NCBI RefSeq assembly: GCF_033807715.1
Contig: NC_084592.1
Span: forward strand, 30,259,419-30,323,418
DNA: 64,000 nt
Source of the DNA: Cololabis saira
Taxonomy: Eukaryota > Chordata > Actinopteri > Beloniformes > Belonidae
Direction: 5' to 3'
This document shows positions 11,089-20,640 of the stretch, piece after piece. Both the position numbers and the translations under genes were made by a program. The first letter of the stretch is position 1. Each line of letters opens with the position of its first letter. The notes under the pieces are model-generated. The model made no database searches. It had not been told where the DNA came from and was given only the letters and a program-made list of their open reading frames with translations.

Positions 11089-11444
11089 TAAGGGTGCATT
11101 CACACCTGTCCCGTTTGGAGCAGTTGTTCCGGAACAGGGAGCGTTTTCCCCTAAAGCTCGGAATGTTTGGTATATCTGAACACAGCAATCGCGCTCGGAA
11201 ACGGCACAAAACAAGCGAGCCGAGATCACCTCGGAGAGGTGGTCTCGGCTCGATTCCATTCGAGACCTGGAGCGGTTCATTTTTTTTATTTGTAGTGAGA
11301 ACACAGCAACCGACACAACTCCATTCATTGTGTATGTGCGACCGCGGTTCAAGGAGAAGAGTCGGCGCAGCCTCCACCACCTTCTCTCCTATTGGACGTG
11401 CAGAGATGTCATCCCAGCGCGGCACGGTGAAATTAAAAAAATTT

Positions 11445-11664
11445 TGTGGCAGGGTGGAGGAGCTGCAGCCACTCAGGTGATGGGTCACAGGTGTGGCCCA
11501 TCAACCTCTCCACCCTGCCAGCCTTGATAAGGAAGGAGCTGAAACACGTCGGGGGCTGATGCTGTGGGAGAAGGTGCTTGTACACGTGTGTGGCGGTGTA
11601 TGCTTTAATAAAAGGGTTCTGCACTAAGCTCCATGTCCTCTCTGTCCTGTCGGTCGGGCCCCGT
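11445..11664 (+). repeat. Left LTR (3'-truncated)
   Basis: Direct repeat of 12525-12804, with the polyadenylation-type signal TAATAAA near 11606 and the shared CCTGTCGGTCGG tail. Compared with the right copy it lacks the AGCACTCGCCGTGCTACA-like end. Confidence 0.75.
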
Positions 11665-11666
11665 GG

Positions 11667-12221
11667 ATGGAGGCACTGGCACAGGAGCTGGCAGACCTGG
11701 CGGCCCTAATCCGGAGCCAGGCGGAGCGGCAGGCTGCAGCCCTGGAGACGCTGGCAGCGCAGCAGCCGGCAGGGTGGGGTCGCCCGCCTACTCTGCCCGC
11801 CTACCTGCTCACAGGTGCTGGACTGTACAGGGCGGTCCTCGGAGGACGACCCCTTCTCCTTCACGTGCCCGTACGTGAGACGAGCGGCGCGGGACCGTCT
11901 GGGGAGGCCCTCGTGGTCCTGGAGGCACCAATCCAGGAGGCGGTCCTGGAGGCGCCGGCCCAGGAGGCGGTCCTGGAGGCACCGGCCCAGGAGGCAGTCC
12001 TGGAGGCGCCGGCCCAGGAGGCGGTCCTGGAGGCGCCGGCCCAGGACGCGGTACTGGAGGCGCCGGTACTGGAGGCACCGGTACTGGAGGCGCCGGTCCA
12101 GGAGGCGGTCCTGGAGGCGCCGGTTCAGGAGGCGGTCCTGGAGGAGGCGGTCCTGGAGGAGGCAGTCCTGGAGGAGCCGGTCCTGCAAGCTCCAGAGGCG
12201 GACCAGTGGCTGGAGCAGTGA
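11667..12221 (+). CDS. Gag-like ORF with nine-residue coding minisatellite
   Basis: 184 codons from ATG 11667. The N-terminus (MEALAQELADLAALIRSQAE) is a helical, coiled-coil-like region typical of the start of gag in fish LTR elements, and a related stretch appears on the minus strand at 48465-48590. From about residue 85 the protein is a run of VLEAPAQEA-type nonapeptides encoded by 27-bp DNA repeats, ending in an acidic tail. No CCHC knuckle or protease is seen. The frame survives the repeat expansion because the unit is a multiple of three. It could encode a structural protein of the short LTR element, but the repeat may equally be a neutral expansion in a dead copy. Confidence 0.5.
   Translation: MEALAQELADLAALIRSQAERQAAALETLAAQQPAGWGRPPTLPAYLLTGAGLYRAVLGGRPLLLHVPVRETSGAGPSGEALVVLEAPIQEAVLEAPAQEAVLEAPAQEAVLEAPAQEAVLEAPAQDAVLEAPVLEAPVLEAPVQEAVLEAPVQEAVLEEAVLEEAVLEEPVLQAPEADQWLEQ
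11925..12195 (+). repeat. 27-bp GC-rich minisatellite inside gag-like ORF
   Basis: Tandem units such as GTCCTGGAGGCGCCGGCCCA plus GGAGGCG, about ten copies with point variants and shortened units towards the right end. Reading frame is preserved. Confidence 0.9.
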
Positions 12222-12524
12222 TGCGTCGGGGAGGGGGTGGTCCTGGACACACCACGGATGCCGTCTGGCCCGAGGCCACCCTTGGCCAAGTCCTGAGAGC
12301 GGGCCTCTCGGCGATCGGCCCATCGCCAAGGGCGACCTCCCGACCGGTCTCTGTGGTCGGCCCGACGCCGAGGAAGACCTCCCGACCGGTCTTTGGGGTC
12401 GGCCCGAGGGCGACCTCCCGACCGTTCCCGGTGGTCGGCCGAACCGGGAAGGCCCGGATGCGCAGACGGCCGGGGGAGTTGGCTCGGCCGGATGGACCCC
12501 GGCCTGAGTGTGGCGATGGGAGTG

Positions 12525-12804
12525 TGTGGCAGGGTGGAGGAGCAGCCACTCAGCAGATTGGGTACAGGTGTATCCAATCAACCTCTCCACCCTGCCTCCC
12601 TTCATAAGGAGCAGCTGCACTCCAAAGGGGGGCTGCTGCTGCTGGGAGAAGCTGCAGCGTGTGACTGGGAAGCTGCTGATGGTCGTGGTGCTTGTGCACG
12701 TGTGTCCTGGGTGTGAGGTTCCGGTGGATTAAATAAAGAGTTCTGCACTGAAACTTGTGTCCTCTGTCCTGTCGGTCGGCCCCGGTAGCACTCGCCGTGC
12801 TACA
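12525..12804 (+). repeat. Right LTR (280 bp)
   Basis: Starts TGTGGCAGGG, contains AATAAAGAGTTCTGCACT (polyadenylation-type signal), ends GCCGTGCTACA. The same LTR family, in reverse, lies at 49755-49814. Confidence 0.75.
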
Positions 12805-12896
12805 TTTTCAATTTGGGCAGGCGGCCTCTGGCCCGCCGCTGAGCTCTGCTCTGCACTGCGCCGGTAACACATAAATGAATGGGTAAAGCCTGATTT

Positions 12897-12980
12897 ATGG
12901 TTCCGCGTTAAATCCACGCCTACGGCGTACCCTACGCCGTATGCTCTGCGTTGGTGTAACGCGGAACCATAAATCAGCCT
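12897..12980. mobile_element. Palindromic MITE, GGCTGATTTATGG family, copy 2
   Basis: 84-bp near-perfect palindrome: GCCTGATTTATGGTTCCGCG on the left and CGCGGAACCATAAATCAGCC on the right, with TACGGCGTACCCTACGCCGTA in the centre. Shortest and cleanest copy of the family in this window. Confidence 0.8.
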
Positions 12981-13240
12981 AAAGCCGGCTACTGCGGTCT
13001 GCGCTGCGCTGAAAGGGGCGTGTTGTTTATCCCGGGGTGCGGAAGAGGAAACTCTTTTCGCGTTCATTTGACCAATCAGAAGGCAGCTGGTTCGCGCATG
13101 GCATTTGTTATCAGCTTTGAACCGGTACAGACGTTTGCCTTGTGAACACAAACCCCACGAACGAGAAACGAAACAACTGTATCGATTTAGCCCCTGAATC
13201 TGAACAAAACAAACAGGCCACAGGTGTGAAAGCACCCTTA

Positions 13241-13979
13241 CACATGGGCAGGACTAAGACATCGAAAGTTTTATAAACCAACAAGTATTTGGTTTAGAAT
13301 GAACTCTTTCTGATTTTTGCCAACAATTGTGTTGATGACTTTTGAACTGGCTGTACTTGAGATATTATTTTTTGGGGAAGACTGAAATCAGAACATTACA
13401 ATCATCAATATGTAATTCTGTGTAATATTCATATTTATTAGATGGGAATTTTGTCAATATTTTATCACCTGTTTCAAATGATGCTGTCTGGTGTTTTCCC
13501 ACCTTAGTTTGTTTGCTCTGGTCAAGTTCCCTTGATATTAAATATGCAGTATTTTCCCCTTGGAACAGATTATTATCACACTGAAAAGAATCCAATTGTA
13601 CTGTGCATAATTTTAGACCACACAAGAACATCTTCCCCGCTCAGTGAATGTAAACACAGAAAAAAGCACAGACGTGGTAAAAATATACTGGTAGACAGAG
13701 TGCTGTCCTTATGATTGTTATACAGTATGTTGTTTGAAAAAAAATTATTCACAACTGAAAAAATTGAAAACAGATGCCAACATTCCCAGCAGTGAACCTC
13801 CCAGCACATTTACCACAAGGCCAGACTCTACAAAAAACCCAAGAAGAATCATTTACCCGATGCACTAGGCCTGACTGTGTTTAATGTTAAAGTTTTTAAC
13901 ATAATTAAAAGACGACTTAAGAAGCAAATTGTTTTTTTGGAAGGTTTGTGTAAAAAAAAAGGTTATTCTACTTAATGAC
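13241..13979. other. Non-coding stretch, possibly degraded Tc1 flank
   Basis: AT-rich sequence before the recognisable Tc1-like catalytic relic. Some of it may be the rest of that transposase, but no motif is legible. Confidence 0.4.
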
Positions 13980-14310
13980 AGTGGAGAGTAAAGTGGGCTT
14001 GTTTTGCAGCCACAGGATGTGGGCAATTTACAACAACTATGTCTACAATGAACTTGTCTACATAGCAATACTACATAAGAGTATTCTAGAAGTAAATGTG
14101 GGGTCAACTGTCTCCCAGCTAAAGTTTGGTAAAAACTGAGTAATGCAAAAGAACAACAATCCAAAGCATACCAGCAAATAGCAAAAAATAAAAATAGCCC
14201 CCCAAAAAATAAAATATATAAGGTTTTGGAACAGCCAAGTCAAACTCTAGGCCTCAGCCCAATTGAAATGCTGTGCCGGGACTTTAAAATCCCATTGATG
14301 CTTGACGCAG
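13980..14310 (+). pseudogene. Tc1-like transposase, C-terminal catalytic relic
   Basis: Plus-strand frames show QKNNNPKHTSK (about 14120-14155), matching the DNDPKH block around the second catalytic Asp, here changed to Asn. EQPSQTLGLSPIEMLCRDF follows (about 14229-14288), matching the WPSQSPDLNPIE block around the last acidic residue. Stops and frame changes lie between them. In live Tc1 elements this DDE/DDD domain cuts and joins transposon ends at TA sites. The upstream part and both inverted repeats are not recognisable, so this is an old, inactive fragment. Confidence 0.7.
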
Positions 14311-15606
14311 AAGACAGCTATGGAGATGGACCATTTCATCCGTGTCCTGCATCATTTACATGTGTAATATGGTCCATTTTCAGTTGACGTAGTAAACGGT
14401 GTCCTACCACCGGAAACCATCGGGCAGTGTTACGCAGTATAACAAACATGCAACCAGCAAAAGGAACAAATCAGAGAAGAGGAATTTGATGCCCACATGG
14501 CACAATGTATTTAAGGTTCAAACAGACCACTGTGCCTATTTACGTACATAATGAAGCATAAATGTACCCTAAGAAAGCTGTGCATAAGTGAATTCCCAAA
14601 AGCCTCAAAAGAATGGACCAACATTCTTCTTTGTGAGAGACTGATGGAAGTCACTGAGGAAGCAACTAGTATGCAACAGTGTAAAAAGATGTGGTGTTAT
14701 ACATCTTAGTATATTTTTGTCCAAGAATCACTAAAATCCCATCATTTTATTATGCTTTAAGACAAAAACATGAATAAATAAAGATAAAAAAAAAGACAAC
14801 ATTGTGGTGTCGATGCCCTGCAAATAACAGAAAAATCAAATCAAGACCTGCTCCTACTCCTGGGACTGACTTTCCAGCCAAACAGAATTGATGTTTTGGG
14901 AAACAAGATATACTATCCATAAAACATTTGCAATAAATTCACCTCAGAATAATGTTTCTCACAATGAAAATAACCCCAGGCAGCTCACTACAGCTACATT
15001 GATCTGAGTGACTGCTGCAGCAGAGTGACCCACATGTTCTTCCCAGCAGAAGGGCCCAGGGGAAGGGACAGGAGACAGAGTTATGTGTCCATGTGTGCAA
15101 TGGGTCAAGATTGGCAGATTTTGCTACTTGGAGAAAATTTTGGTTGGTAAAAGTTTGCACTGCCTCTGGCAAATGACATTTCTCAGTGTGTTGTCTGAGA
15201 TGTGGCATATGGCAAAGAGACAAATAGGCAAATTATAAACCTTATAAAACATCTAAGCCCCATCCCCACCCCATATTTTACTTAACCAGGTATTTCGAAC
15301 TCTGCAAAGATGCCATCTTATTCATAATTTACTTTCTGTCTGCTTTCACCGCCAATATCTTTTCAGGCGCTCATGAAATGTTCATACCCCATAAATGTTC
15401 AAAGTAAATTTGGTTTAAAATGTGTTTTTTTGGCTTTAAATCAACTTATTACTGTGTGTTTGACAGTTCTCAACAAAGTGTATCACACCAGAGAAAATTC
15501 TCCCACTAGTTACCAAAAGCCTGGACAGATTTTAGAGCATAGTGATTCCCTCTGGTGTCACCATGGATCAGGCACCTGGTGTGTTCGGCAATTGATTTCC
15601 AGCTGA
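14311..15606. other. Non-coding stretch, nothing recognised
   Basis: No convincing coding region or repeat structure. ORFs such as the one at 14939-15223 on the minus strand show no domain. Confidence 0.45.
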
Positions 15607-15708
15607 CACTCAAGGGGCTGCCTGTGAAGGATGACCTGTCAGTGCTGCTCAGGGGAGCATATCTATCGATGCATAATGTTGGGAAACTCAAGCATGAGAT
15701 GGCAGGTA
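15607..15708 (+). other. Candidate exon or fragment of unidentified coding sequence
   Basis: A stretch that is open in one frame for its full length (LTLKGLPVKDDLSVLLRGAY and onward through a Lys/His-rich helix-like segment) is preceded by TTGATTTCCAG and followed by GCAG|GTAGAC, compatible with splice acceptor and donor. I do not recognise the protein. It may instead be a scrap of a mobile element or chance. No neighbouring exon was found. Confidence 0.2.
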
Positions 15709-15895
15709 GACATACTCAAGAGGCCCTGAGCTTGGCTTACTGGGGAGGATCTTATTAATAGTCCCAGGTCAATGATAGCTTAATAACAAGCCAACCAAGC
15801 AAGATCAAGTTGCATTTTTATTTGTCAAATTTTTAACTTTAAGTGAGGACTGCAGTTTGTGTCTGATTGATAAACAGGACGTGATACTAGTAGCT

Positions 15896-16210
15896 GATTG
15901 GTCGATATTTGATAGATCCTATTTTCTGCAATAACTTTTGAATTGTATGAAATACAGAGTTGTGGGTGGTGTCATCGGACTCGGTTTTGACTCCTTCACC
16001 TTAATTGGTGCAAATTAGCCCCGCCCCTTCTTCTGATTGGTCGATATGTGATAGTTCCTATTTTCTGCCATATTTTTTGAATGGTTTGACCTAAAGAGTC
16101 ATGGGTGGTGTCATCGGACATGGTTTTGAGTCCTTAACCTTCATTGGTGTAAATTGGCTCCGCCCCTTCTTCTGATTGGTCGATATTTCATAGTTCCTAT
16201 TTTCTGCCAT
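15896..16210 (+). repeat. 139-bp tandem repeat array, copy A
   Basis: Units begin GATTGGTCGATAT at 15896, 16035 and 16174 (period 139) and share ATAACTTTTGAATGG, GGGTGGTGTCATCGGAC and CCCCGCCCCTTCTTCTGATTGG. The same unit recurs at 36106-36470 next to the giant foldback. It is non-coding and looks like the tandem component of a dispersed repeat family. Confidence 0.9.
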
Positions 16211-16221
16211 AACAAACAAAC

Positions 16222-16294
16222 GCTGACTTTTCAGCAACGCCGAGACAAACAAACAAACTCTGTTTGTTTTTCTCAGCGTTGCTGAAAAGTCAGC
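16222..16294. repeat. Near-perfect hairpin
   Basis: 19-bp perfect arms GCTGACTTTTCAGCAACGC (16222-16240) and its reverse complement (16276-16294). The 35-nt centre is itself largely self-complementary (AAACAAACAAAC against TTTGTTTTT). The predicted stem is over 30 bp. It adjoins the 139-bp array and may be an element terminus or a cruciform-prone site. Confidence 0.85.
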
Positions 16295-16732
16295 TGGGAG
16301 CCGCGAGCAGCTATGAAGTGACAAAGCTCCTGGTAGATCTGGTCGTTCCTTATCGCCCGTCTACATCCCTTTTTAAATCTCTCCTCAGCCACCAGGTTTA
16401 TGAACATCTGCACCTCAGAGTTGGATCATGAAACAGACTTTTGTGCTGCCATTGCTGGTCGAATAAAATGAACAAGAAGCAAGTCGCTCTTTCGCTGATT
16501 TCCGCCTCCTGACTCAAACGTCTGACAGCCCCACCCCCTGACTAATCGGTGGCGTGTAGTGTGATGACGTCAGATGCAGGCCGACTCAGCACGCTTAGAA
16601 CCTCGGCAGAATAGATACAGAAAAAGTATCAACTTGGCACGCCTCCACCCGCCTCCACCCCTAGTGGAGAAGCGCAAAACCGGGGCGTGGCGAGTCGGGC
16701 TGAGTAGGTACTAGTGTAAAAGCGCTATTACA
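16295..16732. other. Non-coding 3' flank of hAT transposase
   Basis: Between the hairpin and the stop codon of the hAT transposase. The stretch near 16640-16720 (CACGCCTCCACCCGCCTCC, then CGGGCTGAGTAGGTACTAGT) resembles the subterminal sequence of a hAT-type element, but I found no matching opposite end. Confidence 0.4.
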
Positions 16733-17132
16733 CTATACCTGTGCATTTTCATCATCACTGTCCTGTATTTTTTTGGAGGGCAGATTTTTTTTAAGGAAAA
16801 TCAACTGATCCACATGCTCATGTTTGAGCAGACTACGTTTTGTGGAAACAATGTCTCCCGCAGTACTGAACACACATTCAGATGCCACACTGGTGGCCGG
16901 GATGCAGAGGTATCTTTTAGCGAGAGATGACAGCAGTGGCAAGTCCTGCTGCTCTTTCCACCACTGTAGTGGGGTTTTTTTTGCAGGGGCAACGGATCAC
17001 GCTCTTTGTACCTCTTGACTGCTTCACTGGCCTTGTCTCTTACAGATCTAGCTGCCATCCTCACTTCAAAGTCTTTTCCCAACAGCTGGTCCAATGCTGA
17101 CATTTTCTTCTTTTTGACAGGAGGGTCATTAT
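16733..17132 (-). pseudogene. hAT transposase last exon (dimerisation domain)
   Basis: Starts after the acceptor TTTCTATTTCAG with a Lys-rich acidic linker (NDPPVKKKKMSALDQLLGKD) and ends with the hAT C-terminal dimerisation signature SVASECVFSTAGDIVSTKRS, stop at 16733. A run of eight A residues near 16980 coincides with a frame change between the two halves, so the exon is broken by one indel. Confidence 0.85.
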
Positions 17133-17829
17133 CTGAAATAGAAAAAAAACAATTTCCATACATTACAGGCTTTGTTTGCCATGCCTCAGTGGTGTTTTTT
17201 GTACGTGACCTTACCATTTCATCTATCATCACCTGATGTTTAGAATTAATTACAGTTTTGTGGACATATGTAAAAGTTGTATTATCATCATCATCATCAT
17301 TATTAAACTCTTTTTCTTAACATGTCGATTCTCTCATTATATTAGCCCCTTTCACACAGAGATTCCGCAATATTGGTGTAAAGAAGTCCTGCCAATACGC
17401 CGCCTTTGTTGGTTCACACAGAACCATACAACGCCGGCATAACGCCGCTCATGTCTGTAAATTCACACAGCATGCCGGCGTTCCGCAATCAGAGGCGTGA
17501 CGACAGCGTCAGTCCGACCGTCATGTCAGCGGCATGCCGGCTGTGTCATTCACACAGACCCCGTTTCGTCTCTGTGACGGCTCTGTGACTACCTCCGCTG
17601 CCGGCTTATTGGTGGGGCCACTTGGCCCCACCATTCCGCCTCCGTGACTTTCACACAGAACAGCGAGGCGGCTTAAAGGCGCAACGTTCCCGCCTCGAAC
17701 TGGCTGTGTGAAAGGGGCTATTGAATGTGTTGCAGTTGTTGTTGTTGTTGTTGTATGCTAATATTTTATTAATATAGCTCCAACATGAGTTTAACTCTTT
17801 CTTGATTACAAGTTATAAAATACACAAAC
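17133..17829 (-). other. Probable intron 2 of the hAT transposase
   Basis: Minus-strand donor GATG|GTTTGTGTA and acceptor TTTCTATTTCAG|ATAATGACC. Joining the flanking exons keeps an open frame (phase 1). The intron has been enlarged by a TIR element at 17343-17720. Confidence 0.6.
17343..17720. mobile_element. TIR element (MITE), TAGCCCCTTTCACACAG family
   Basis: Inverted termini TAGCCCCTTTCACACAG and CTGTGTGAAAGGGGCTA enclose 378 bp that contain several internal CTGTGTGAA-type and GCCGGC motifs but no ORF. The terminal TA could be a duplicated target or part of the repeat. Inserted in an intron of the hAT transposase. Confidence 0.75.
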
Positions 17830-17950
17830 CATCAGGGTCTTCTTGGTTCTGGGGTGGTGCATCGATGCTGATGTCCAGATCTCCAAGGGAAGAGTCAGTC
17901 TGACATGGATTTGTCTGCAGTGGGCCCCTCTGGACTGGATCCCCTGTTGC

Positions 17951-18090
17951 CTAGAAATAAAATGAAGACAATCACAAAACAACAAACATACAGTAACAGC
18001 AGTCAGAATAAATCTAATGACAGTAGACTTGAGAATGCATTGTAATATGTATTTTGTGTTGAGTAAATTATTTTGTGTTGGGGGATTTAC
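17951..18090 (-). other. Intron 1 of the hAT transposase
   Basis: 140 bp with donor AACAAG|GTAAATCCC and acceptor TTTTATTTCTAG|GCAACAGG. Flanking exons join in phase 0. The interior carries stops in all frames, while both neighbours are coding. Confidence 0.75.
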
Positions 18091-18879
18091 CTTGTTGTGC
18101 AGGGATGTAGCTTCTGCTGTTATGATTGTGAACGTCCGCTCAGCATCATGGTTCGGCAGGAAGGGCAGAGATTTGAACCGGGGGTCCAGAGCTGCTGCAG
18201 TGTAGAAGAGTTCATCCTGGCCAGTGTAGCGTTTTTCCAAGTAATTTCTGAATGCTTGTTTCATGTCTTTGATCACCACCGAGTCTTCATCTGATGCTTC
18301 AAAGTTCTTTTTGAGCTTTGATCTGACAGCAGAAATCATTGAGAATGTGGGCCGCTTGTCTTCACACATGCTGGTGGTCACAAGTTTGACTGGCGCCACC
18401 AGCTTGACAATATCTTCAATGTCGCAAAAGTCTGTCCTTAAGAGTGTTAATCTCTTCTCCTCTTCTGAGATCCCTGGACATAAGTGCAGCGGAAATGGCA
18501 AGCTGTTGTTCCAGTACAAGTTCCAGCATATTCTGGGTGGACACGTCTTGGATGAGTTTGTGGATGGGCAAGGCCAGTTGTTTCTGTTTGTCTTTTAGAA
18601 TTTCTGCTGCCCTGACACTGCGGTGAAAAAGGCCAACCACTCTCCTTACCCTCCCCAGCAACCTTTGTGCTTTCTGTGTTGCCAGATTTATTGTGTGTGC
18701 AAAGCACATGAGGTGTGGGCTCATCTCTGCTTCCACGCCAGCTAAGATCATGTTTGTGGCATTTTCACTTACTTTCATTTACTAGGGACGGCTCTTTATC
18801 AAGTATTTCCCAGTCAGAACATGCCTGCTTCAGCAGAGCACCCGCATTCTTTCCCGTGCGGAATCCTTTAAATGTCCTG

Positions 18880-19480
18880 GGGCCTCATTTGTGCAAGTGT
18901 GTAGGATTCATCCTAAGAGTGTACGTGCGCTCAAAAGCCGAAAATGGCGTGCGCACACAAAAATCCTGATTTATAAAAAGTGTGCACGCACACTTGCACG
19001 TAATGTTCGCTTTATAAATCACAGTCCACCTGGAAGGTTGCGCACGTGAATTCGCCTCATACCCCGCCCTTTACACGCCCACTTTTTACCATGAATGGGC
19101 AATGCAAACTACTTGATGACTGTATTTGCATATAAATGAGCCTGCTGAACATGCGCAGCGTGATCCTGCAGTCTGTTTCTGCTGTGTGTGAGGTCTGTGC
19201 GTCTGGATGAATGAGACGTGTCGAGCCAGGCAACCGTGCCACTAAATTTCACGGAGACTGAGATCGAGATGTTGTGGATGAGGTAGAGGCTAGGAAAAAC
19301 GAAATTATTTGGTGGTCACAGTAGTGACATCACTAACAAAAATAAAGCGAGTGAGTGGCAGCACGTCGTTGCTGCTGTAAACGCTGTGAGTGCCACGGAC
19401 AGATCTGTGACAGAAATAAAAAAAGAAGTGGTGCGATCTGAAGGTGGAGGCCAAGAGGAGTGTCCCTGTGTCGTACGACA
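18880..19480 (+). mobile_element. PIF/Harbinger element 5' part with Myb/SANT-like gene remnant (copy 3)
   Basis: Starts GGGCCTCATTTGTGCAAGTG after CTG, the same terminus and CWG-type target context as the elements at 22097 and 54007. Downstream on the plus strand, TNKNKASEWQHVVAAVNAVS followed by TDRSVTEIKKEV fits the Myb/SANT-like DNA-binding protein that PIF/Harbinger elements encode beside their nuclease. The frame is broken near 19265. The element is cut short near 19480, where another TIR element begins, and its transposase gene and right terminus are missing. It interrupts the hAT transposase between codons near 18880. Confidence 0.65.
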
Positions 19481-19485
19481 GGTGT

Positions 19486-19895
19486 CGTGCCAAAAAGTGA
19501 TTGCCTGCCAGAATCTGATTTGTGGCCGCGGGAGCGCGCTCAGCAGCCCGTTGAGCGATAGCGCTAAAACGTCAGATTTTCAGATTATGAAGCTCAAGAA
19601 TGAGATCAAGTCATATTTAGGCAGAAACAACTTTTCATTAACTGTATTTGGCCTTCAATCAATTTTTGGCAGGTGAAAATGCCTATTTTGTGTTGTAACG
19701 GTTCTTTAAAAGAGTTAAAAGCAATCCTGTGAGCTCTAGTGTTTATATTATGAAGCTCAAGAATGAGATCAAATCATATTTGGGTAAAAACAACCATTCA
19801 TTAACTGTATTTGGCCTTCAATCAATTTTTGGCAGGTAAAAAGACCCATTTTCAGGGGAGAAATCAGATTCTGGCAGGCATCACTTTTTGGCACG
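19486..19895. mobile_element. 410-bp TIR element with internal direct repeat
   Basis: Termini CGTGCCAAAAAGTGATTGCC / GGCATCACTTTTTGGCACG are inverted over 35-36 bp with one indel. Inside are two ~105-bp direct repeats (19586-19692 and 19748-19853) starting TATGAAGCTCAAGAATGAGA. No ORF belongs to it. Its right edge falls exactly inside the hAT transposase coding sequence (after ATESY). I found no clear target duplication, because the left flank belongs to the truncated Harbinger element. Confidence 0.7.
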
Positions 19896-20199
19896 TAAGA
19901 TTCGGTCGCACATGACGTCCAAGCGTCTGTTGTTATAGCCAATTGTTCGGCATTTGCCAGTTCTTTTTCAACTTGGCTCTTAACTATTTTATACCTGGGC
20001 TCTAATGTATGGATCAAATCCCGGAATCCTTCCCATTCAACTATGTTGTAAGGACATAATCCCTTGGCAATGAAACGCGTTATTGATGCAGTGATTTCCT
20101 TAGCACGTGTTGAATTGTGACCAAGTTGCCCGAATAAGTTAGGAATGGCGTTCCCAGGCTGTATGCTACTGCTTGCTCGTTGGTACGGGGGTTTAACTC

Positions 20200-20400
20200 A
20201 CCATACTCTTGACCGTGTTTCCTCCTTGCATGCTGGTCGAGATTTGTAGTGCTGCCCCTGTACGTCTACGATGCTCAGCACAACTTACAAATAGCATGGC
20301 TTCTGTCGAGCTTCCCTTCCTTTGTATAAAACCCAAAAACGGTCCACACTTTGGATTTCTGTTTCCCCGATGCGCTGAAAATCTTTCTCGGCCCATTATC
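20200..20400 (-). pseudogene. BED zinc finger of the hAT transposase
   Basis: SKVWTVFGFYTKEGKLDRSH, ICKLC, then after two in-frame stops RGSTTNLDQHARRKHG: the full Cys2-His2 BED arrangement. Both stops fall where a CpG Arg codon would be expected, consistent with methylation-driven decay. Confidence 0.85.
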
Positions 20401-20454
20401 ACCTTCAGTCAGGCTGGCGCTTTCGTTTTCCCTAGATCCTCCCCACCCCAGTGT

Positions 20455-20640
20455 TTAGCCAAGGACTGTTGCATGTTTTTGTGAGGCAGCTACCCAAGGG
20501 AACATGGGGAGAACATGCAAACTCCACGCAGAAAGGCCCTTTTGCCAACCCCACCCAGGGTGTGGGTGCTGAAGTCATGGGAACGTATTCAGCGCCCACA
20601 GCGTCCCTGGTGGGAATCAAACCCAGGACCTTCTAGCTGT
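20455..20640 (-). repeat. L2-like LINE or related interspersed repeat fragment
   Basis: Reverse orientation of a repeat containing GTGTGGAGTTTGCATGTTCT-type sequence (here AACATGCAAACTCCACGCAG). The related copies are at 22005-22093 and 49815-49902. In fish this sequence is typical of old non-LTR fragments. The family name is from general knowledge. Confidence 0.5.

Larger units (their letters stand above)
11445..12804 (+). mobile_element. Short LTR retroelement, non-autonomous, 1.36 kb
   Basis: Two direct repeats flank a short gag-like internal region: 11445-11664 and 12525-12804. Both start TGTGGCAGGGTGGAGGAG, share CAACCTCTCCACCCTGCC, an AATAAA/TAATAAA signal followed by TTCTGCACT, and CCTGTCGGTCGG near the end. 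The right LTR ends GCTACA. The left copy lacks the last ~20 nt and the primer-binding site, a deletion. No protease, RT or integrase is present, so mobility would have depended on another element. Flanks contain ATTTT on both sides, compatible with a 4-5 bp target duplication whose exact limits are ambiguous. Confidence 0.75.
11089..13240. mobile_element. DNA transposon with AAGGGTGCWTTCACACCTG termini, carrying nested elements
   Basis: The left end reads TAAGGGTGCATTCACACCTG and the right end CAGGTGTGAAAGCACCCTTA, near-perfect 20-bp inverted termini. The host part, outside the nested LTR element (11445-12804) and MITE (12897-12980), is about 0.7 kb and non-coding, so the original element was a non-autonomous MITE-like copy. 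The flanks end TCTAA and TTACA, which would fit a TWA-type 3-bp duplication but do not prove it. Superfamily is therefore unresolved (hAT or PIF/Harbinger). Confidence 0.65.
16733..20400 (-). pseudogene. hAT transposase (ZBED-like) pseudogene with introns and three nested insertions
   Basis: Minus-strand order: BED zinc finger (20400-20200, KVWTVFGFYTKEGKLDRSHA then Cys-x2-Cys, THNLDQHARRKHG-like His pair, two stops inside); a helical region (20170-19896, LCPYNIVEWEGFRDLIHTLE, EQLAITTDAWTS); the RNase H-like core (18879-18095, SENATNMILAGVEAEMSPHL, CFAHTINLATQKAQ, AALDPRFKSLPFLP); and the C-terminal dimerisation domain (about 16975-16735, CIPATSVASECVFSTAGDIV). A 140-bp GT-AG intron lies at 17951-18090 and a second at 17133-17829. 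Frameshifts occur near 20165, 18470 and at an A-run near 16980. Nested elements sit at 18880-19480, 19486-19895 and, in the second intron, 17343-17720. Family role: cut-and-paste transposition with 8-bp target duplications. The terminal repeats of this copy were not found. Confidence 0.85.

Noticed and set aside
11706..12620. 304- and 246-codon minus-strand ORFs over the gag minisatellite
   Set aside because: Antisense of a GC-rich 27-bp repeat; Arg/Leu- or Pro/Gly-rich low complexity without domain. The plus-strand frame has the gag-like start.
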